From an uncultured Pelagibacteraceae bacterium (GTDB lineage: Bacteria > Pseudomonadota > Alphaproteobacteria > Pelagibacterales > Pelagibacteraceae), in the NCBI GenBank assembly GCA_902607945.1, contig CACLMD010000003.1, positions 1 to 57,341 of the forward strand: a stretch of DNA of 57,341 nt, given 5' to 3'. The notes below the pieces were generated by a model, which did no database searches, had not been told where the DNA came from, and worked only from the letters and a program-made list of their open reading frames with translations. Below, one piece after another: positions 36,318 to 45,373 of this stretch (position 1 is the first letter of the stretch; every line of letters starts with the position of its first letter). The position numbers were made by a program, and so were the translations under genes.

Positions 36318-37094
36318 TTAATTCTTGAATGAGTGTTTTAATTTAGGAAATTGTTTTTTTAATACTTCAGATTTAAATTTTTTTACAGCTTTATCAATAA
36401 TTTGTCTTATATTAACATATTTTTTAATAAATCTAAATTTACTATCACTTAAACCAATCAAATCGTCAATTACCAATACTTGACCATCACAATTCACAGA
36501 GGAACCAATTCCTACCGTTGGTATTTTTAATTGGCTCGAAATTTTTTTCGCTAATTTTGATTCAACACATTCTAAAACAACTGAAAAAATTCCTGCTGTT
36601 TCAAGTAGCTTGGCATCATTTAAAATTCTATTTCTTTCGGATAATTTTTTACCCTTAAAAGTAAATTTTTTTGCCGTTTGTGGTAAAATACCCAAGTGAC
36701 CCATAACAGGTACTTTATTTTTTACTAAATTCTTAACAATAGGAATAATTTTCTTTCCTCCCTCTAACTTGACTGCATCACATTTTGTTTTTTTCATTAC
36801 TAATCTTACATTTTTTAAAGCTTCTTTTGAATTTCGGTATGTGTTAAATGGCATATCAACTACCATTAATGATTTCTTAACTCCTAGTCTTACACTTTTA
36901 GAATGATTAATCATCATATCCAATGTCACTTCTTTTGTGGATTTATAATTATAAAGGACTGAGCCTAATGAGTCTCCTACTAAAACAAGATCACAATATT
37001 TATCTAAAATTGATGCGATATTTTTTGAATAAGCTGTAAGACAAATAACTTTAGATTTATTCTTTTTGTTAAGAAGCTTTTTAATTTTATACAT
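36318..37094 (-). CDS. panB: 3-methyl-2-oxobutanoate hydroxymethyltransferase
   Basis: 258 aa. PanB motifs: ICLTAYSKNIASILD, VLVGDSLGSVLY, TLDMMINHSKSVR, VVDMPFNTYRN, AVKLEGGKK, and MGHLGILPQTAKKF. Adds a hydroxymethyl group from methylene-tetrahydrofolate to 2-oxoisovalerate, the first step toward pantothenate. No panC, panD or panE is near. On the far side of the convergent junction with the ALDH (5 bp). Slightly shorter than E. coli PanB. Confidence 0.92.
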   Translation of the reverse strand: MYKIKKLLNKKNKSKVICLTAYSKNIASILDKYCDLVLVGDSLGSVLYNYKSTKEVTLDMMINHSKSVRLGVKKSLMVVDMPFNTYRNSKEALKNVRLVMKKTKCDAVKLEGGKKIIPIVKNLVKNKVPVMGHLGILPQTAKKFTFKGKKLSERNRILNDAKLLETAGIFSVVLECVESKLAKKISSQLKIPTVGIGSSVNCDGQVLVIDDLIGLSDSKFRFIKKYVNIRQIIDKAVKKFKSEVLKKQFPKLKHSFKN

Positions 37095-37116
37095 TTACTA
37101 ATTTACTAATTTACTA
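37093..37116. repeat. three tandem 8 bp repeats at the panB start
   Basis: ATTTACTA is repeated three times exactly on the + strand. On the - strand this is TAGTAAAT x3, ending within the panB start region, where the last repeat supplies the first bases of the ATG. Copy number could vary by slippage and change the leader. Confidence 0.8.
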
Positions 37117-37161
37117 AATAAAAGTGTTTTTTTATAAATAATCAAATTTTGATATACAATT

Positions 37162-37971
37162 CTATTCTTTACAAGCATAAACGTCATAATGCTTTGTATC
37201 TGTCAATGTTTTAGAAAAAAATTTATATCCATTTGATTTTAGTAAAACCTCAATATCGCTATAATTCACCCATCGTTCGTCTACTTCAAAGTATATTTCT
37301 GTAATCTCTCTGGCCATTTGAGTCTTTAAAAGCTCTTTAATGACATCCATTTCTAAGCCTTCAACATCAATCTTAACAATGAGTCCTAGGTTATCCTTAT
37401 TTGTAATCAAATCGTTAAGTTCTATATGTGAAATAGCTTCGATAGTTTCTGTATTATCATTAGTCTCACCAACCAAACTATTTCTATGATGCAAAGTTGC
37501 TACACCTGAATGATTATTTTTTATTGAGATATTATAAAAACCACTTTTGCGAGTAATAGCTTTGTTAATTAGATAACATTTACTTGAAAGATCGTTAACT
37601 ATAACATTCTTTTTGAGTAGCTCAAAAGTTTTTGAAACTGGCTCAAAAGAAAAACAAGCAACACAATTTTTATTCATTGCAGCAGCAAGCGTATATAAGC
37701 CCTGATTTGCTCCAATGTCTAAAAAAATAAATGGCTTTATCTTATTTTTAATGTGTTTCCAGTAATTATCACCATAAGTACCAGTCACATAAAATCTAAA
37801 AGTAGCATCGTCATAATTTGCATTTAGTTTCACACCATAATAACTATTTACGATTTTTCGCTTAAAAAATTTCCAAATTACAAATTTAAATAAGCAAAAT
37901 CGAATTACTAAGCGTCTTTTAATTCCCTCTAATGACTCTTTCTTATAAATTTGAAATATTTTTTTAATCAT
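37162..37971 (-). CDS. FkbM-family methyltransferase
   Basis: 269 aa. SAM-binding FLDIGANQGLYTLAAAM, then FSFEPVSKTFELLKKN, and IVKIDVEGLEMDVIKELL, the FkbM pattern. N-terminal part is basic and aromatic (LFKFVIWKFFKRK). Such enzymes methylate hydroxyls of sugars or polyketides; here the acceptor is unknown, possibly a surface glycan. 21 bp after guaA. Confidence 0.82.
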   Translation of the reverse strand: MIKKIFQIYKKESLEGIKRRLVIRFCLFKFVIWKFFKRKIVNSYYGVKLNANYDDATFRFYVTGTYGDNYWKHIKNKIKPFIFLDIGANQGLYTLAAAMNKNCVACFSFEPVSKTFELLKKNVIVNDLSSKCYLINKAITRKSGFYNISIKNNHSGVATLHHRNSLVGETNDNTETIEAISHIELNDLITNKDNLGLIVKIDVEGLEMDVIKELLKTQMAREITEIYFEVDERWVNYSDIEVLLKSNGYKFFSKTLTDTKHYDVYACKE

Positions 37972-37992
37972 TCATTTTTTATCACACACAAA

Positions 37993-39552
37993 CTATTCTA
38001 ACTCAATAGTACTGGGTGGTTTTGAAGTAATATCGTATACCACTCTATTAATTCCCCTTATGTTATTTACAATTTTATTTGAAATCATTTGAGAAAATGA
38101 TTTTTTAAATTCAAAGAAATCTGCAGTCATACCATCCTCAGAAGTTATTGCTCTTAATAAACATAAATATTCATAAGTCCTATTATCTCCCATCACACCA
38201 ACAGTTTTTACTGGAAGTAAAGCCGCATAAGCTTGCCAAATTTTATGGTATAGACCATGATCTTTCAGCGCTTGAATAAAATAATAATCTGCCTCTTTTA
38301 AAATTTTAATTTTTTCAAAAGTAATAATGCCTGGCATTCTAATTGCTAAGCCTGGTCCTGGAAAAGGGTGGCGAGAAATAATTTCTTTACTTAAATTTAA
38401 TTCTAAACCAAGTTTTCTAACTTCATCTTTAAACAAAAATTTTAATGGTTCTACTAACTTTAATTTCATTTTCTTAGGAAGACCGCCAACATTATGATGA
38501 GATTTAATTTTAGAAGTTTGGCTTCCTGTTACTGATTTACTCTCAATTAAGTCTGGGTAAAGTGTTCCTTGAGCTAAAAATTTAACATTTTTTATCTTTT
38601 TTGAATACCTTTCGAAAATTTTGATAAATAAATTGCCTATTATTTTTCTCTTTTTTTCTGGATCAGAAATATCTTTTAATTTTTTTAAAAATTCCTTTTC
38701 AGCATTAACATATATTAAATTAATCTTTAGCTTTTTTCTAAAAGTTTTAACAACTTGGGTTTCTTCATTTTTTCGAAGCAACCCAGTATTTACAAAAATA
38801 CAAAAAAGTTTTTTTCCAATCGCTTTGTTTAGAAGTTGCGCTACCACACTACTATCTACACCTCCTGAGAGTGCACATATGACCTTGTTATTTCCTACCA
38901 AGTTTTTTATCTCTTTAATTAACTTTATTTTCTGGTCTTTTGAAGACCAATTTGGTCTCATTTTACAAATTAAAAATATAAAATTACTAATTATTTTTTT
39001 TCCATTTTCAGTATGAGTAACTTCAGGATGAAATTGTACACCAAAAAACTTAGATGTTTTACTCTCGACTATAGCAAATTTTGAATTTTCGCTTGAAGCA
39101 ATAGCCCTAAAAGTTTTTGGGAGTTTAGTCACTTGATCTGAATGACTCATCCAAACTTTTTTTATTTTTTTATTAAAAAAATTTTTAATTAATTGGCTGT
39201 TATCTTTTTTATGAATATTTGCTAGACCAAACTCCCTATGTTTTGATTGTTTAACTTTTCCACCATTAAATTTAGATAAAATTTGGTGTCCAAAACAAAT
39301 ACCTAAAATTGGTATTCCAAGTTTTAAAATTTTCTTATCAAATAAATCATTATTCAATTGATAAACATTTAAAGGTCCGCCTGATAAAATAATTCCCTTA
39401 ATATTCGGCTTAATTTGAAAACTTTTTACTTTTTTATGACTTATTAATTCTGAAAATACTCCAAGTTCTCTTACTCTTCTGGCTATTAATTGTGTAAATT
39501 GTGAACCAAAATCTATTATTAAGATTTTGTCAAGATTCAAATCAAGACTCAT
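37993..39552 (-). CDS. guaA: GMP synthase (glutamine-hydrolysing)
   Basis: 519 aa. Amidotransferase half starts [20 protein letters not shown] with nucleophile Cys in GICFGHQ and His in [14 protein letters not shown] pyrophosphatase half has [13 protein letters not shown] and the C-terminal PPSTIELE. Converts XMP to GMP. Starts inside the TPR gene (11 bp overlap). Confidence 0.97.
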   Translation of the reverse strand: MSLDLNLDKILIIDFGSQFTQLIARRVRELGVFSELISHKKVKSFQIKPNIKGIILSGGPLNVYQLNNDLFDKKILKLGIPILGICFGHQILSKFNGGKVKQSKHREFGLANIHKKDNSQLIKNFFNKKIKKVWMSHSDQVTKLPKTFRAIASSENSKFAIVESKTSKFFGVQFHPEVTHTENGKKIISNFIFLICKMRPNWSSKDQKIKLIKEIKNLVGNNKVICALSGGVDSSVVAQLLNKAIGKKLFCIFVNTGLLRKNEETQVVKTFRKKLKINLIYVNAEKEFLKKLKDISDPEKKRKIIGNLFIKIFERYSKKIKNVKFLAQGTLYPDLIESKSVTGSQTSKIKSHHNVGGLPKKMKLKLVEPLKFLFKDEVRKLGLELNLSKEIISRHPFPGPGLAIRMPGIITFEKIKILKEADYYFIQALKDHGLYHKIWQAYAALLPVKTVGVMGDNRTYEYLCLLRAITSEDGMTADFFEFKKSFSQMISNKIVNNIRGINRVVYDITSKPPSTIELE

Positions 39553-39982
39553 TGCTTATTGGTTCTAAATTCTCTAAATCTTTTTTTATTTTTTCATTTT
39601 CTTCACACAATTTTTTGCAAACTTTTGTAAATCTAACAGATAATTCTTTCACTTTAGAATAATTAGTTTTTTCTAGGGCAATTACCATCAACATTAAAAT
39701 TGCCTCTTCATTGGTTGGATCAATTAACAATGTGGTTTCTAAATTCTTTTCTTCCTTCTCCTTATTTTCTTTTTCTTTATAAATTTTAGCTAAATACAAA
39801 TAAGACTCAGAGTGTTTTGGATCTAGTACAATATTCCTTTCAAATAAAAATTTCGCTTCTTCATATTTTTCGATGTTAAATAACTTTACACCTTCGTTGT
39901 AAAAATTTTCTTTGCTGAATGAAATATTAGAAAAGCTGATTATAAAAGTAACTAATGTAAATATTTTTAAAAATTTAATCAT
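39542..39982 (-). CDS. secreted TPR protein between guaB and guaA
   Basis: 146 aa. N-terminal signal peptide (hydrophobic to about residue 23, ending SFS), then TPR-like helices: [59 protein letters not shown] pair lies near the end. It overlaps guaB by one base and guaA by 11, so its translation is tied to purine genes though it appears to be exported; function unknown. Confidence 0.75.
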   Translation of the reverse strand: MIKFLKIFTLVTFIISFSNISFSKENFYNEGVKLFNIEKYEEAKFLFERNIVLDPKHSESYLYLAKIYKEKENKEKEEKNLETTLLIDPTNEEAILMLMVIALEKTNYSKVKELSVRFTKVCKKLCEENEKIKKDLENLEPISNES

Positions 39983-41064
39983 TAATATTTTATATCCCTT
40001 TTTACTATATCCACATTATGGACCATACTTTCATAAAATCCAGCTTTTGTAATTTTTACAAATTTTGGGTTATGTCTTAAATATTTAATTTGTTTAGAAC
40101 CTAAATAACCCATCGATGAACGCAGTCCTCCTATCAATTTGTATATGATATTTTCTACTTTGCCTTTATATTTTGAAAAACCTTCTACACCTTCAGGAAC
40201 ATATTTAGAACTATCTCTTTGTTTTGTTTGAAAATATCTATCCGCTGAACCTTTATTCATTGCACCAACAGATCCCATTCCTCTAAAACTTTTAAAAAGT
40301 TTTCCATTTATTTTTATTATTTTTCCTGGTGTTTCATCAGTTCCGGCAAATAAAGATCCTATCATTACAGCGTCTGCACCGGCTGCAAATGCTTTTGCTA
40401 AATCCCCTGAATATTTAATTCCACCATCGGCAATAATTTTTACATTTTTATTTTTAATTCCTTTTCTAACAGAAAGAATTGCACTTAATTGAGGGACTCC
40501 AATTCCTGCTACTAATCTTGTAGTGCAAATGGATCCGGGACCAATTCCAACTTTAATGATGTCTACACCTAATTTAAGTAAGAACTTTGCTGCCTCTGGT
40601 GTTGCTATATTTCCTGCACATAAAGCTGTTTTTTTATCTTTTATACTTTTTATATATTTAATAATTTCAGAAACTTTTTTGGTATGTCCATGTGCGGTAT
40701 CAACTACAATCAAATTTACACCCTCATATAAAATTTCTTTAGCTCTCTGTAATTCTTTTGGTCCTGCACCAACAGCTGCTCCAACAAGCAGCTTTTGTTT
40801 TTTTACCTTTCTTATCTCTTCAATTTGTTTTTTTATTTCTAAATTTCTATGAACAACTCCAATTCCTCCTGCTTTTGCGACTGAAATTGCCATCCTACTT
40901 TCTGTTATCGTATCCATGGCTGATGACAACAAAGGTATCTTGAGCTTTAATTTATTTGTTAGTTTTATACTCGTATCTACATCTGATGGTAATATTTCTG
41001 AATATTTTGGTACTAACGTAACATCATCAAAAGTAAGAGCTTCTTTTATAGGAACCATGATCAT
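39982..41064 (-). CDS. guaB: IMP dehydrogenase lacking CBS domains
   Basis: 360 aa, against about 485 for typical GuaB. The TIM barrel is intact: [31 protein letters not shown], catalytic Cys180 in [23 protein letters not shown] and the C-terminal flap region. At about residue 90 ([19 protein letters not shown]) the chain runs directly where the two-CBS Bateman module normally sits, so about 120 residues are missing without frameshift. Oxidises IMP to XMP; nucleotide control through the CBS module is presumably lost. Upstream ATG at 41064 used; an ATG six bases later is possible. Confidence 0.93.
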   Translation of the reverse strand: MIMVPIKEALTFDDVTLVPKYSEILPSDVDTSIKLTNKLKLKIPLLSSAMDTITESRMAISVAKAGGIGVVHRNLEIKKQIEEIRKVKKQKLLVGAAVGAGPKELQRAKEILYEGVNLIVVDTAHGHTKKVSEIIKYIKSIKDKKTALCAGNIATPEAAKFLLKLGVDIIKVGIGPGSICTTRLVAGIGVPQLSAILSVRKGIKNKNVKIIADGGIKYSGDLAKAFAAGADAVMIGSLFAGTDETPGKIIKINGKLFKSFRGMGSVGAMNKGSADRYFQTKQRDSSKYVPEGVEGFSKYKGKVENIIYKLIGGLRSSMGYLGSKQIKYLRHNPKFVKITKAGFYESMVHNVDIVKRDIKY

Positions 41065-41095
41065 TTATATACGATTCCTTTTGTTTTAAAAGAGT

Positions 41096-41707
41096 CTATC
41101 TAAGGTTTTTGCAGATTATAAAACTTTCTTTAGAATCTTTTCGGCTAGATTTGGGTTTAAAAACCTTTACTTCCTTAAAAATTTTTTTTCCTAGTGCGAC
41201 AATTTCATTAAATGTGCTTCCCATAAATATTTTTGAGATGAAAAAACCTTGTTTTTTAATCACTTCTTTTGAAAAAACCATAGACTCCTTACAAAGCTCA
41301 CCTGTTTGAATTGAGTCAATATCTTTTATTCCAGTTGTATTAATGGCCATGTCAGACATAACTACATCGGCATTGCTGGTTAATTTATCTTTAATTTTTT
41401 GTTGAATTACATTTTCTGTAAAGTCACCTTTTATTTGAATTGTATTTGGAATTAGCTCCATTTCTTTTAGATCTATAGAAATAATTTTTCCATTTTTTAC
41501 AGTATTTGATGCATATTGTGACCAGCTTCCTGGCGCAGCACCAATATCAATCACCAATAATCCTCCCTTAAAGATTTTAAACTTTTGATCAATTTCAATC
41601 AACTTATATGCAGATCTAGCTCTATAACCATCAATTTTAGATTTACGAACATATGTATCTCGTCTTTGCTTATTAACCCAATTTTTTGAAATTTTATTTT
41701 TTTTCAA
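41096..41707 (-). CDS. rlmE: 23S rRNA 2'-O-methyltransferase RlmE (FtsJ/RrmJ)
   Basis: 203 aa. RARSAYKLIEIDQKF, SAM-binding VIDIGAAPGSWSQYA, catalytic Asp in VVMSDMAINTTG and Lys in FISKIFMG: K-D-K-E methyltransferase set. Methylates U2552 of 23S rRNA. Abuts the glycosyltransferase-like gene and lies 31 bp before guaB. Confidence 0.9.
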   Translation of the reverse strand: MKKNKISKNWVNKQRRDTYVRKSKIDGYRARSAYKLIEIDQKFKIFKGGLLVIDIGAAPGSWSQYASNTVKNGKIISIDLKEMELIPNTIQIKGDFTENVIQQKIKDKLTSNADVVMSDMAINTTGIKDIDSIQTGELCKESMVFSKEVIKKQGFFISKIFMGSTFNEIVALGKKIFKEVKVFKPKSSRKDSKESFIICKNLR

Positions 41708-42619
41708 TTAATTACAGAATCTTAAACTTTTATTTAAAGATTTTTTTTCGAGGGTTTCTATCTTTATTGTCAAATCTTTATTGGTTCTCATGTCTTTACC
41801 GTCTTTCCATATTCCTGCAGCAAGATGCATTATTCCAATTTTGTAATTAGGTAAATAGGGTTCTACAAAAGTATTTTGCTTTTCATCAAATTTTGGTAAC
41901 AAATTACTTGTGATCCAATTACAATTTAAAGGTAAAAATTCAGTTTCTAAATCATCAATATAAACTGACATGTTAATTGCTAATCCTTCTGACCCAAATA
42001 TGTTACCTGCTTTTAGAGTCTCGTTTAAATTTTTTTGCCAAGAAGCCCACCCAGGCGAATTAGATTCCAATGAAAAAACTCCTATATTAATATGAGGTGC
42101 AAATGCGAGTTTTCGGGCTTTAGAATATCCAATATTTGATTTTACTGCATGCTTAAAATTTTGAGATTTAATAATAGCAAGTTTACCAAATAACCAATTT
42201 ACTTTAGAAGTGGTTTTATAACCTGGCCCAATTGATTGGGTAATTCCAAGTTTTCCATTATCACAAGCTTTAAAATAAAGTTCTATACTTTGCCAATCAT
42301 TCACCCAGGCATCACAATCGATCCATAAATATTTGTCATAATTTGGAAAATAATTTGGTAAAAATGCTCTTGATACCTGGCTTTTTAACCATTCTTTATT
42401 TTTAACTTTAAACCCTGGAACTTCTATATCCCATTTAGCTGGTTTAATTTCATCTACTTTTTTAAGTAACGCTTCTTTTTGCTTAATTTCTAAACCTGCA
42501 TCTAATATACAAATTGCTATATTGTCACTTTCACGGAACTGTTTTATAGAATTTACCAACTCGTCTAATAAAGGATAATAGTTTGCATCAGCTAAAGAAA
42601 CAATTACGTTTTTTTTCAT
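41708..42619 (-). CDS. GT-A fold glycosyltransferase-like protein (GT8-like)
   Basis: 303 aa. Begins NVIVSLADANYYPLLDELV; DxD-type motif in YLWIDCDAWV; later HINIGVFSLESNSPGWASW and a C-terminal HLAAGIWKDGKD. The layout is that of nucleotide-sugar transferases with an acceptor-binding loop. Acceptor unknown; the position between pssA and rlmE gives no clear hint, perhaps glycolipid. Abuts both neighbours without gaps. Confidence 0.7.
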   Translation of the reverse strand: MKKNVIVSLADANYYPLLDELVNSIKQFRESDNIAICILDAGLEIKQKEALLKKVDEIKPAKWDIEVPGFKVKNKEWLKSQVSRAFLPNYFPNYDKYLWIDCDAWVNDWQSIELYFKACDNGKLGITQSIGPGYKTTSKVNWLFGKLAIIKSQNFKHAVKSNIGYSKARKLAFAPHINIGVFSLESNSPGWASWQKNLNETLKAGNIFGSEGLAINMSVYIDDLETEFLPLNCNWITSNLLPKFDEKQNTFVEPYLPNYKIGIMHLAAGIWKDGKDMRTNKDLTIKIETLEKKSLNKSLRFCN

Positions 42620-43423
42620 CTATAATATATCTTCTAATTCTTCATCTTTATCTGGGGTAACATTTTTTTCTTTTCTAATTTTTTTATAATGAAAATAACT
42701 TACTGGTATTAAGCTTAGATAAATTAATGAGCTTATTGTTAAAGTCTTAAATGTATAAACTAATAGAGCTCCAAAAAATAAAACTATTCCAAATAGTAAA
42801 AATTTTGTCATTGTTCTTGGTATAACTATTTTTTTAAATGAATATGTCGGAATTGTACTTATTAGTAATATTGAAATTATAATAAAAAATATAGGTACTA
42901 ATAAATCATAATTAATCTTGAATAAAAATTTTTCTAGACCACTAAAACTAATAATTAAAGGCATTAGAACCAATACACCTCCAGCTGGTGATGGCAATCC
43001 TTCAAAAAAATTATCTTTCCATGAAGATTCTTCCTCGGTGTTCACATTAAATCTTGCTAGTCTTAGAGCTACACAAACTACATAAATTAAACAAACAAAC
43101 CAACCTAATTTATCTAAATACTGTAAATTCCAGAAATACATTATTAGTGCTGGTGCAACTCCAAAACTAATTACATCTCCAAGAGAGTCTAACTCTTTAC
43201 CCATTTTAGATGTTCCTTTAATTAATCTGGCTATACGACCATCTAGTGCATCCATTAATCCTGCAAATAATATTGCAATAATTGCAATTGTAAACTTTCC
43301 ATCTATTGCAAACTTAATTGAGCTTAAACCTATGCAAACACCTATTAATGTAATAGCATTTGGCAATATCATTCTTGTTTTCTTGTCAGAAACAATTTTG
43401 AATTTACTTTTTGGTTGTTCCAT
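42620..43423 (-). CDS. pssA: CDP-diacylglycerol-serine O-phosphatidyltransferase
   Basis: 267 aa. CDP-alcohol phosphatidyltransferase signature D-A-L-D-G-R-I-A-R followed by KGTSKMGKELDSLGDVISFG; about eight membrane helices. Makes phosphatidylserine, substrate of Psd encoded 3 bp upstream. C-terminal tail is acidic and ends DKDEELEDIL. Confidence 0.92.
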   Translation of the reverse strand: MEQPKSKFKIVSDKKTRMILPNAITLIGVCIGLSSIKFAIDGKFTIAIIAILFAGLMDALDGRIARLIKGTSKMGKELDSLGDVISFGVAPALIMYFWNLQYLDKLGWFVCLIYVVCVALRLARFNVNTEEESSWKDNFFEGLPSPAGGVLVLMPLIISFSGLEKFLFKINYDLLVPIFFIIISILLISTIPTYSFKKIVIPRTMTKFLLFGIVLFFGALLVYTFKTLTISSLIYLSLIPVSYFHYKKIRKEKNVTPDKDEELEDIL

Positions 43424-43426
43424 AAA

Positions 43427-44074
43427 TTATTTTTTAGCCAATAAAGTCTCTCCTGAAATGGCTCTTTGACCAATTTTAACTAAGGGCTTATAATTTTCAT
43501 AATAAACATCTGCTCTACTTCCGAATCTTATCATGCCAATTCTTTCACCTTGTTTTAAATCTTGATTTTTATTTGTTTCACAAACAATTCTTCTAGCAAT
43601 AAGACCAGCTATTTGCACAATTATAATCTCATTTCCATGAGGATCTTTAATTTTATAATAATTTCTTTCATTGTCTTCACTTGCTTTATCTAGTGAGGCG
43701 TTTAAAAATTTTCCTGGTTTATATAATATTTCTTCAACTTTTCCTGCGCATGGAGTTCTATTTACATGACAATCAAAAACGTTCATAAAGATGCTAACTT
43801 TGTTAAATTTTTTATTATCTAATCCTAATTCATTAGGGCCATCAACTTCTTCAACTTTAATTACTTCACCATCAGCAGGGCTTACTAAGTAATTATCATC
43901 TTCAATAATAACTCTTTCTGGATCTCTGAAAAAATAATAAACCCAAATAGTTAAAACTAATCCCATCAATCCTAAAAAGTTGCTAAAGCTATAAAAAATG
44001 ATTGTTAGTACAACCGCTATAACTAAAAATTTATAACCTTCAGAATGAAGTTTTGGAAAAATTTTACTAAACAT
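43427..44074 (-). CDS. psd: phosphatidylserine decarboxylase (short type)
   Basis: 215 aa. Two membrane helices at the N terminus; SPADGEVIKVEEV, MNVFDCHVNRTPCAGKVEEI, and the self-cleavage site IRFGSRADVYY, where the Ser becomes the pyruvoyl cofactor. Length and GSR site mark the short (archaeal-type) Psd. With pssA gives phosphatidylethanolamine. First gene of the minus run reaching guaA. Confidence 0.93.
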   Translation of the reverse strand: MFSKIFPKLHSEGYKFLVIAVVLTIIFYSFSNFLGLMGLVLTIWVYYFFRDPERVIIEDDNYLVSPADGEVIKVEEVDGPNELGLDNKKFNKVSIFMNVFDCHVNRTPCAGKVEEILYKPGKFLNASLDKASEDNERNYYKIKDPHGNEIIIVQIAGLIARRIVCETNKNQDLKQGERIGMIRFGSRADVYYENYKPLVKIGQRAISGETLLAKK

Positions 44075-44152
44075 GTTCTTCTAAATTGATAATTTTTGAT
44101 TAATATGTATATAAAACTACGAAATTCAATTAATAAGATATATTTCATATAA

Positions 44153-45367
44153 ATGAGCAAAATTACAGTAAAAAATCCCGTTGTAGAATTAGACGGTGAT
44201 GAAATGACTAGAATTATTTGGGACTTCATTAAAAACAAATTGATTTTGCCCTATCTTAATCTTGGCATCGAATATTACGATCTTGGGATGAAAAGTAGAG
44301 ATAATACTGATGATCAAATTACAATAGAATCTGCAAATGCAATCAAGAAAATTGGTGTTGGTATTAAATGTGCAACAATTACTCCAGATGAAGATAGAGT
44401 AAAAGAATTTAATTTAAAGAAAATGTGGAGATCTCCTAATGGAACCATAAGAAATATTATTGGAGGAACAGTTTTTAGAGAGCCTATAATTTGTTCTAAC
44501 ATTCCAAAATTAGTTCCTTCATGGACTGATCCCGTGGTTATTGGAAGACATGCTTTTGGTGATCAGTATAGAGCAACTGATTTTAAAGTTCCTGGAAAAG
44601 GTAAAATGGAAGTTAAATGGACTTCTGAAGATGGCAAAGATGAAATCAAATATGAAGTATTTAATTTCACTGGTCCTGGTATAGCACTCTCAATGTACAA
44701 TTTAGATAAATCAATCGAAGACTTTGCAAGATCTTGCTTTAATTATGGTATAATAAAAAAGTGGCCAGTTTATCTTTCGACAAAAAATACTATTTTAAAA
44801 AAATATGATGGGAGATTTAAAGATATATTTGAAGAAGTGTTTAATAAAGAATTTAAAGAAAGATTTAAGAAATCTAAAATTACGTATGAGCATAGACTAA
44901 TTGACGACATGGTTGCTTGTGCAATGAAATGGAGTGGAAAATATATATGGGCTTGTAAAAATTATGATGGAGATGTTCAGTCTGACACCATGGCTCAAGG
45001 TTATGGATCTCTAGGGTTAATGACTAGTACTTTATTAACTCCTGATGGAAAAATTATGGAAGCAGAAGCGGCACACGGAACTGTAACAAGACATTATCGA
45101 ATGCACCAAGAAGGTAAAGAAACATCAACTAATCCAATAGCATCAATATTTGCTTGGACTAGAGGGTTAGCTCATAGAGGTAAATTAGATGGGAATGAGG
45201 AACTTATTAAATTTGCAAACACGATTGAACAAGTTTGTATAGAATGTGTTGAGAGTGGATCAATGACTAAAGACCTTGCAATATTAATTGGGCCATCAAG
45301 TAAGTATCTAACAACTAATCAGTTTTTAGATGTAATAGACAAAAATTTAAAAAAAAAATTAAATTAA
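44153..45367 (+). CDS. icd: NADP-dependent isocitrate dehydrogenase (eukaryotic-like type)
   Basis: 404 aa. [58 protein letters not shown] and [17 protein letters not shown] are the type II icd hallmarks found in alphaproteobacteria and mitochondria. Converts isocitrate to 2-oxoglutarate, which also feeds the N-methylglutamate synthase. Its stop overlaps the alaS stop by 9 bp inside an AT palindrome. Confidence 0.97.
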   Translation: MSKITVKNPVVELDGDEMTRIIWDFIKNKLILPYLNLGIEYYDLGMKSRDNTDDQITIESANAIKKIGVGIKCATITPDEDRVKEFNLKKMWRSPNGTIRNIIGGTVFREPIICSNIPKLVPSWTDPVVIGRHAFGDQYRATDFKVPGKGKMEVKWTSEDGKDEIKYEVFNFTGPGIALSMYNLDKSIEDFARSCFNYGIIKKWPVYLSTKNTILKKYDGRFKDIFEEVFNKEFKERFKKSKITYEHRLIDDMVACAMKWSGKYIWACKNYDGDVQSDTMAQGYGSLGLMTSTLLTPDGKIMEAEAAHGTVTRHYRMHQEGKETSTNPIASIFAWTRGLAHRGKLDGNEELIKFANTIEQVCIECVESGSMTKDLAILIGPSSKYLTTNQFLDVIDKNLKKKLN

Positions 45368-45373
45368 TTTTTT
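45353..45373. terminator. AT-only palindrome at the icd/alaS convergent junction, possible bidirectional terminator
   Basis: AAAAAATTAA-A-TTAATTTTTT is perfectly symmetric around one base and spans both stop codons. The poly-T on each strand follows a weak A-T hairpin. Energetically poor, so only a candidate. Confidence 0.4.

Noticed and set aside
38621..39016. 131-codon antisense frame within guaA
   Set aside because: Fully inside a conserved gene; Phe/Ile/Ser-rich shadow of Lys/Asn codons.
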